A stretch of DNA of 64,000 bases from Cryphonectria parasitica EP155 (Eukaryota; Ascomycota; Sordariomycetes; Diaporthales; Cryphonectriaceae): contig NW_024468919.1 in the NCBI RefSeq assembly GCF_011745365.1, positions 310,001 to 374,000 of the forward strand, given 5' to 3'. This document shows positions 59,718-64,000 of this stretch, piece after piece. Position 1 is the stretch's first letter, and each line of letters starts with the position of its first letter. Under the pieces are notes generated by a model. That model had not been told where the DNA came from and ran no database searches. It saw nothing but the letters and a program-made list of their open reading frames with translations. A program made the position numbers and the translations under genes.

Positions 59718-60370
59718 CACCGCAGAGTACAAAGAGTCGCCGCCGCAGCAGCCAGATTAAACCATTCAAGCCGACCTCGCCCACCCTCGTCTTCAACCCG
59801 CCGCCAGCCCTACAGAACGATCCCAGCCAGACTGCCCAGAGTACGTTCATGGCCGCCTCTATCGACGGCGCGCTCCGTATCTGGGATCGGCGCATGGTCA
59901 CGCCAGTCGCGCGCATCGGCACTAGGCCTGGTGTGCCGCCGTGGTGCATGGGTGCGTGCTGGTCGCCGGACGGGAACATGATCTACGCAGGCCGCCGCAA
60001 CGGTACCGTCGAGGAGTTCAGCATCCATCACGCCCGCGGTGGCTACCCAGGCTGGCAGCCCGAGCGCTCCCTCAAATTCCCCGCCGGCTCTGGCGCCGTC
60101 AGCGCGGTCCGTCACATGCCCAACGGCCGCCACCTCGTCTGTGCCTCCCACGACATCCTGCGCCTGTACGACCTCCGCGCCCCGACCACCGGGTCCAAGC
60201 ACGGCTCCGTCCCTTTTCTCATCATTCCTGGCCCACCCAGGGCGGGTGTCATCAGCCAGCTGTACGTTGACCCCTCGTCAAGGTTCATGATCACTGCTGC
60301 CGGCACGAGGGGGTGGGAGGGCAGCTCCACTGAGGTCCTGATCGGGTATGAGATCGGGTGCACAAAGTGA
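58325..60370 (+). CDS. SPT8: Spt8, WD40 subunit of the SAGA coactivator
   Basis: A single exon encodes 681 aa from ATG 58325 (MATGDADEMDVEEG). After an acidic N-terminus, Spt8 landmarks appear: ARLYDIVPTMAAPQSTSINA near residues 83-102, then YWMTGGSDGYVRKYD and QRHPFVDSVVKAGILMSYW. WD40 units continue (HVLSGSWDKRLYDWDL near 240). A long insert (about 285-480) is acidic and ends in a polyglutamine run near 458-468. Further WD40 units follow it (DGALRIWDRRMVTPVARIGT, YAGRRNGTVEEFSIHHARGG). Spt8 sits in SAGA and binds TBP, regulating its delivery to promoters. The split of the propeller by the insert is typical of the family; the polyQ is a local elaboration. Confidence 0.93.
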
Positions 60371-61829
60371 AGAGAGAGAGAGAAAAAGAAAAGACTAATC
60401 TCAGCTGTGATTTATACCTTCTCTCTCTCTCTCTCTGTCTCTTGCTTTGTGTTTACAAATATACATGTGTGTATGTGTGTGTGCCTGAAGCACATGCATC
60501 GAGATGAGACAGGAAAGAAGGAAACCAAAAAGGTATAGTGGAAGACATAATTTGACAAGGTGTTCTGGAACAGGGTGTATGAAATTGAGGAAGAGGAGAA
60601 TGACGAGGGCGTTTCCGGTTGGTTCCTAGGGAATACCCACACTCATGCTCTTGTTTGCTTGCTTGCTTTCTTGGTTAGTCCTCTTGACAAATTATGGAAG
60701 CTCATATGTTTTAGCTCAGTCATGAAATACTTGTCACCTCTGCTCTGTGCTTCCAATTTGATACTATTCTGCATTTCCTATATTGGATGGGGGAAAAAAG
60801 CCCAGGGACTAGCAATGAAGATCTTTTTCTGAAAAGACTAGTAAACTTGATGGGTTGAGTTTGCACAGAATAGGTCTCTCCACTACTTTATATAAAACAA
60901 GGCCATCTAGCCTTGCCAGTCCCCAGCAGTCTTATAGAAAGCTTGCCATGACTCCATGGAGCAGATATGCACAAGTATGATATCTGTCAATGCTCGCAAA
61001 ACCTCAGGTATTGTTGTATTTGTTTTTCTCTGCTCAGAAATAACTCTATCCGATGCCTTGGGCGCCACTCTGTAATACTGATCGTTCAGGGGATCTCATC
61101 TTGTATTTTCCCTGGCTTAATCCATCGCGCGCGAGAGTACCCAGTTGCCAAGTCGTTACCTCCTTACTTGCTACCAAATCCAAGCCCAGCACCGTCAGTG
61201 CTGACTAACATGCTTCATTGTCTTCCGACAGTGCCTTGCTTCCTTTCCCCAAGATTTACTGCTTTTTCTCGATTCCAGGCTTTTAGGCTTCGGAGAAGAA
61301 TCAGGTGGCAGCCTGAGGACCAAAACAACAAAGGCCAGGGCTAACTGCTTTCACAACCAGATCTCGCCCTGCGAGGACAAAAGACCACAGTCAGCCGAAA
61401 CGACGAGAGTGGAGAATACAAATTTCCGCAAGAGAGTATATGTAACACAAGATACTGTGTCGGACCATGACCGCCGACGCCGCAGCTGTTCGTGTGTGCC
61501 GATTCCGCGGCGCAGTCAGAACAAAACAGTGAGAGCATCCTCTCAAATAAGCAACGCCATTCCAGCCCTGACGAATTATGTTATTTGTCGTCGGACAACC
61601 CGACGTCCGCGGAGGAGAGGATTGGCTGGCCACGAGCCGGAGTGGCCGACCCAGTCCGATCCCGAAGTCAAGGCTATCGTATAAATATGTTGGCTAACAC
61701 GGCAGATGGTGCACAAATAAGAGAAGGAAATGCAAGTCAGTGTCAAGGTTTCTCACATCATATTTGGTACAAGAAAAGAAAGAAGAACAAACAAATCGTG
61801 CCATCCACATCACTCCTCAACACGCCATC
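60371..61829. other. 1.46-kb intergenic region, no gene seen
   Basis: It holds the 3' flank of SPT8, a CT run near 60421-60436, a TG-rich stretch near 60466-60482, and the promoter of the monooxygenase gene. No supported gene is present. Confidence 0.55.
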
Positions 61830-63667
61830 ATGTCTTTCTTCACCGAGTACAGTTCCACGCACCAGTTCGACAGGGCTACCGACCTTCACCGACACCCCTT
61901 GACCGGAATCAATGTGCTGATAGTGGGCGCTGGGCCGGTTGGCCTCTTTACGGCACTCGAGTGCTGGCGCAAAGGGCACACGGTCGTGGGCGTCCTCGAA
62001 CGAAGTCCTACCCCAAGCGCCGCAGGTAAGCAGACATAAAATGACCAGACAGGCTGGGGTCCTTCTCCTCCGTCTTCCTCTTTTGTGGATTCTTTGTTCT
62101 CTGTCTGTGTCAACATTATGATCTGTTAACAGATCTTGGATTCCTACAGGTGATTCTTTTACCGTGCTTGGAGCGTATATTGAGCGGTCCTGGCCAGCCC
62201 TGTTCAGGTCCTTCGAGCAGGATTCGGTCGACCTTCTCATCTCGTATCATAAGATCACAGGAGAGAAAGTTGCGGGCCCCGAGCAGTTTCACCTGAAAGA
62301 GATTGCCAACGGGCGGCTGGACGACGACGGCACCCCAGGCCCGAGCAGGCTATATCGGATCAACCGGCCCCTCCTGGCCGCGTCGATGCTGGCCCAGGCA
62401 CAGGAGCTGGGCATCCAGGTCAGCTTTGGCAAGCGCGTGGTCGACTACTTCGAGGAAGAGGAGAAGGCCGGGGTGATTTTCGAGGACGGCTCAAGGCAAT
62501 CTGCAGATGTCGTGGTGTCTGCTGATGGCGTGGGAACCAAATCGCACAAGCTGATCAGCGGCCACGAGGTCCGGGCCATGAACAGTGCACATTCCATTTT
62601 CCGTGCTGCCTATCCCATCGAGCATGTCACGGCGGATCCAGAGCTGGCCGAGCGCTTTCCTCTGCTTGATAATGGGTATGGCCACTTTGAGCAGTGGAGG
62701 GGTGAGAACCTCGTGATTGGCGTGGCAAGGTTTCCCAAGGAGATGCAGTGGTACATTACGCACAAGGTGAGATTCCCCCTCTCAAGAATCTAATGTGTTA
62801 TTACAAGGACTGTTTGATGAAGAAGGAGGAGGGGGGAGGAAGAAGAGAAGTAACAGGAGCATAAATGTTTTCACTCATTAATTGTGTTGATTATTATAGG
62901 ATACGGTTGGCACCTCGAAGGAATCCTGGCACAACTTTGTCACCGGGGAACAAGTGGCAACATTTCTTTCCAACTTCCCGGAAATCCCAGATGTGTTGAA
63001 GAAACTCGTCAGGACTGCGCCCAAGGACTCCGTCGTGGACTGGCAGCTGCTTTGGCGGGACCCGCAGCCGACGTGGTCCTCGCCGCTGGGCCGGGTCGTC
63101 CAGGCAGGCGACAGCGCTCATACGTTTGTTCCTTCATCCGGCAGCGGAGTCAACCAGGGACTAGAGGACGCCATCTCGATAGCCACCTGCCTGCAGCTTG
63201 GTGGTGGTACTATAAAGACGGGCATGTGGGCCAAAGTGCACAACAAGCTGAGGTGAGTTAACTACTCTCCTTCTCTCCAACAAGACAGACCAATATTTCC
63301 ACACAAATTGGCGGCTAACTTGTTTCTCTTCTTCTTCGTTTTTCTTTTTAGGTTTGAACGTGTCTCCTGCTGCCAACTGATGGGCTTCATCAACCAGAGC
63401 CACTTCCTCAAGCCTGAATGGGGCACTAATGTGCTTGCGGACCCAAAGAACTACAGACCCGAGTACGGGTGGTGGGTGCTGCGTCACAACCCAGAACGAT
63501 ACGCCTATGTCAACTATGGGAATGCATTCCGGAACCTCGTGGATGGGACGCCGTTCCAGAATACTAATATTCCTCCTGGCTACGTCTACAAGCCGTGGAC
63601 GCTCAAGGACATCTACGATACGCTGGCGGAGGGCAAGAAGCTCAAGTTTGATGGCGACTGGTCCTAG
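61830..63667 (+). CDS. FAD-dependent monooxygenase (PHBH/phenol hydroxylase-like)
   Basis: Four exons, 61830-62025, 62150-62766, 62900-63252 and 63352-63667, encode 493 aa. Introns are 124, 133 and 99 bp. The FAD-binding GAGPVG is at residues 33-38 (LIVGAGPVGLFTALE). The DG motif is Asp191-Gly192 (SADGVGTKS). The GD motif is Gly341-Asp342 (QAGDSAHTFVPSSGSGVNQG). This is a class A flavoprotein hydroxylase using NAD(P)H and oxygen, probably on an aromatic or polyketide-like substrate. There is no membrane segment. Such enzymes are common in fungal secondary metabolism and aromatic breakdown; the substrate cannot be inferred. The window ends 333 bp after it, so a neighbouring cluster cannot be judged. 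Confidence 0.9.
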
Positions 63668-64000
63668 ACTTTTTGTTTTGTTTTCTTTTTGTCTTTCTTT
63701 TTATCTAGCTCTCCTCTCACTTTTGTCCTTTTTGTCGTTTTCTCTCTTCTTTTTTCTTTCTTTTTTTCTCCTTTCTTTTTGCATTTTTCTTCTCCTCGTG
63801 CGAGATCTCAGCCCACGAACTTTTACTAGTATGAACTACACATTTCTGGCTCATGCTGGGGCTGGCCCTCCTTTTCGTGGTTGCATACTTTTGGCCCCTT
63901 CGTGTTCCCCTTTTACCATAGAAAAGTGAGAAGCTCAAAGGCCAGACAGAAGAATTGGCTGGAATCAAGGAGCAGAAAATCCAACACAGGATAATGACTC
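63668..64000. other. 3' flank of the monooxygenase gene, window edge
   Basis: T/C-rich 3' flank (63668-63790), then unremarkable sequence to the end. No gene is seen. Confidence 0.6.

Overview
This window is nuclear DNA from a filamentous ascomycete (Pezizomycotina, most likely a Sordariomycete). The genes carry short GT-AG introns of about 55-250 bp. Coding DNA is rich in G/C-ending codons. Intergenic regions of 0.2-6.6 kb carry C/T-rich leaders and many microsatellites. The protein set (Sed5, Ssk1, Sec2, Doa1, Spt8, sorbitol dehydrogenase, a GH43 hydrolase, a Bim1/X325-like copper protein) is typical of that group. I see no transposon, rRNA gene, CRISPR array or convincing tRNA gene. Exon coordinates were derived by hand from splice consensus and reading-frame continuity.

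Layout: 0.1-5.2 kb holds three sugar/polyol oxidoreductases: an SDR (minus), a SdhA-type sorbitol dehydrogenase (plus, divergent from the SDR) and an aldo-keto reductase (minus, tail to tail with sdhA). 6.1-7.3 kb is the Golgi syntaxin SED5 (minus). 9.9-22.1 kb holds two very large, mostly disordered, Q/S/P-rich fungal proteins (about 1135 and 2068 aa, plus). 23.0-24.1 kb is a cytosolic-looking GH43 glycosidase (plus), and 24.4-25.3 kb a CCDC97/DUF2052 protein (minus). 28.7-29.9 kb is an unrecognised fungal protein (plus). 30.6-33.7 kb is the HOG-pathway response regulator SSK1 (minus). 36.6-38.7 kb is a five-exon transcription-factor-like protein without a zinc cluster (minus). The 6.6 kb after it holds no firm gene, only a possibly decayed locus near 39.0-40.3 kb. 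45.3-47.6 kb is the Rab exchange factor SEC2 (plus). 50.4-51.4 kb is a secreted, GPI-anchored copper-protein candidate (plus). 52.2-54.8 kb is DOA1/UFD3 (minus), divergent from a STRAP-type WD40 gene (55.9-57.0 kb, plus). 58.3-60.4 kb is the SAGA subunit SPT8 (plus), and 61.8-63.7 kb an FAD monooxygenase (plus).

Functional links: the window joins polyol/pentose metabolism (SDR, SdhA, AKR, GH43) with osmostress signalling (SSK1), vesicle traffic (SED5, SEC2), ubiquitin/Cdc48 biology (DOA1) and transcription/RNA biology (SPT8, STRAP, CCDC97-like). It is otherwise a mosaic of housekeeping genes, not a single cluster. The most unusual feature is a 159-codon, coding-like open frame that continues in phase directly after the single UAG stop of the STRAP gene.
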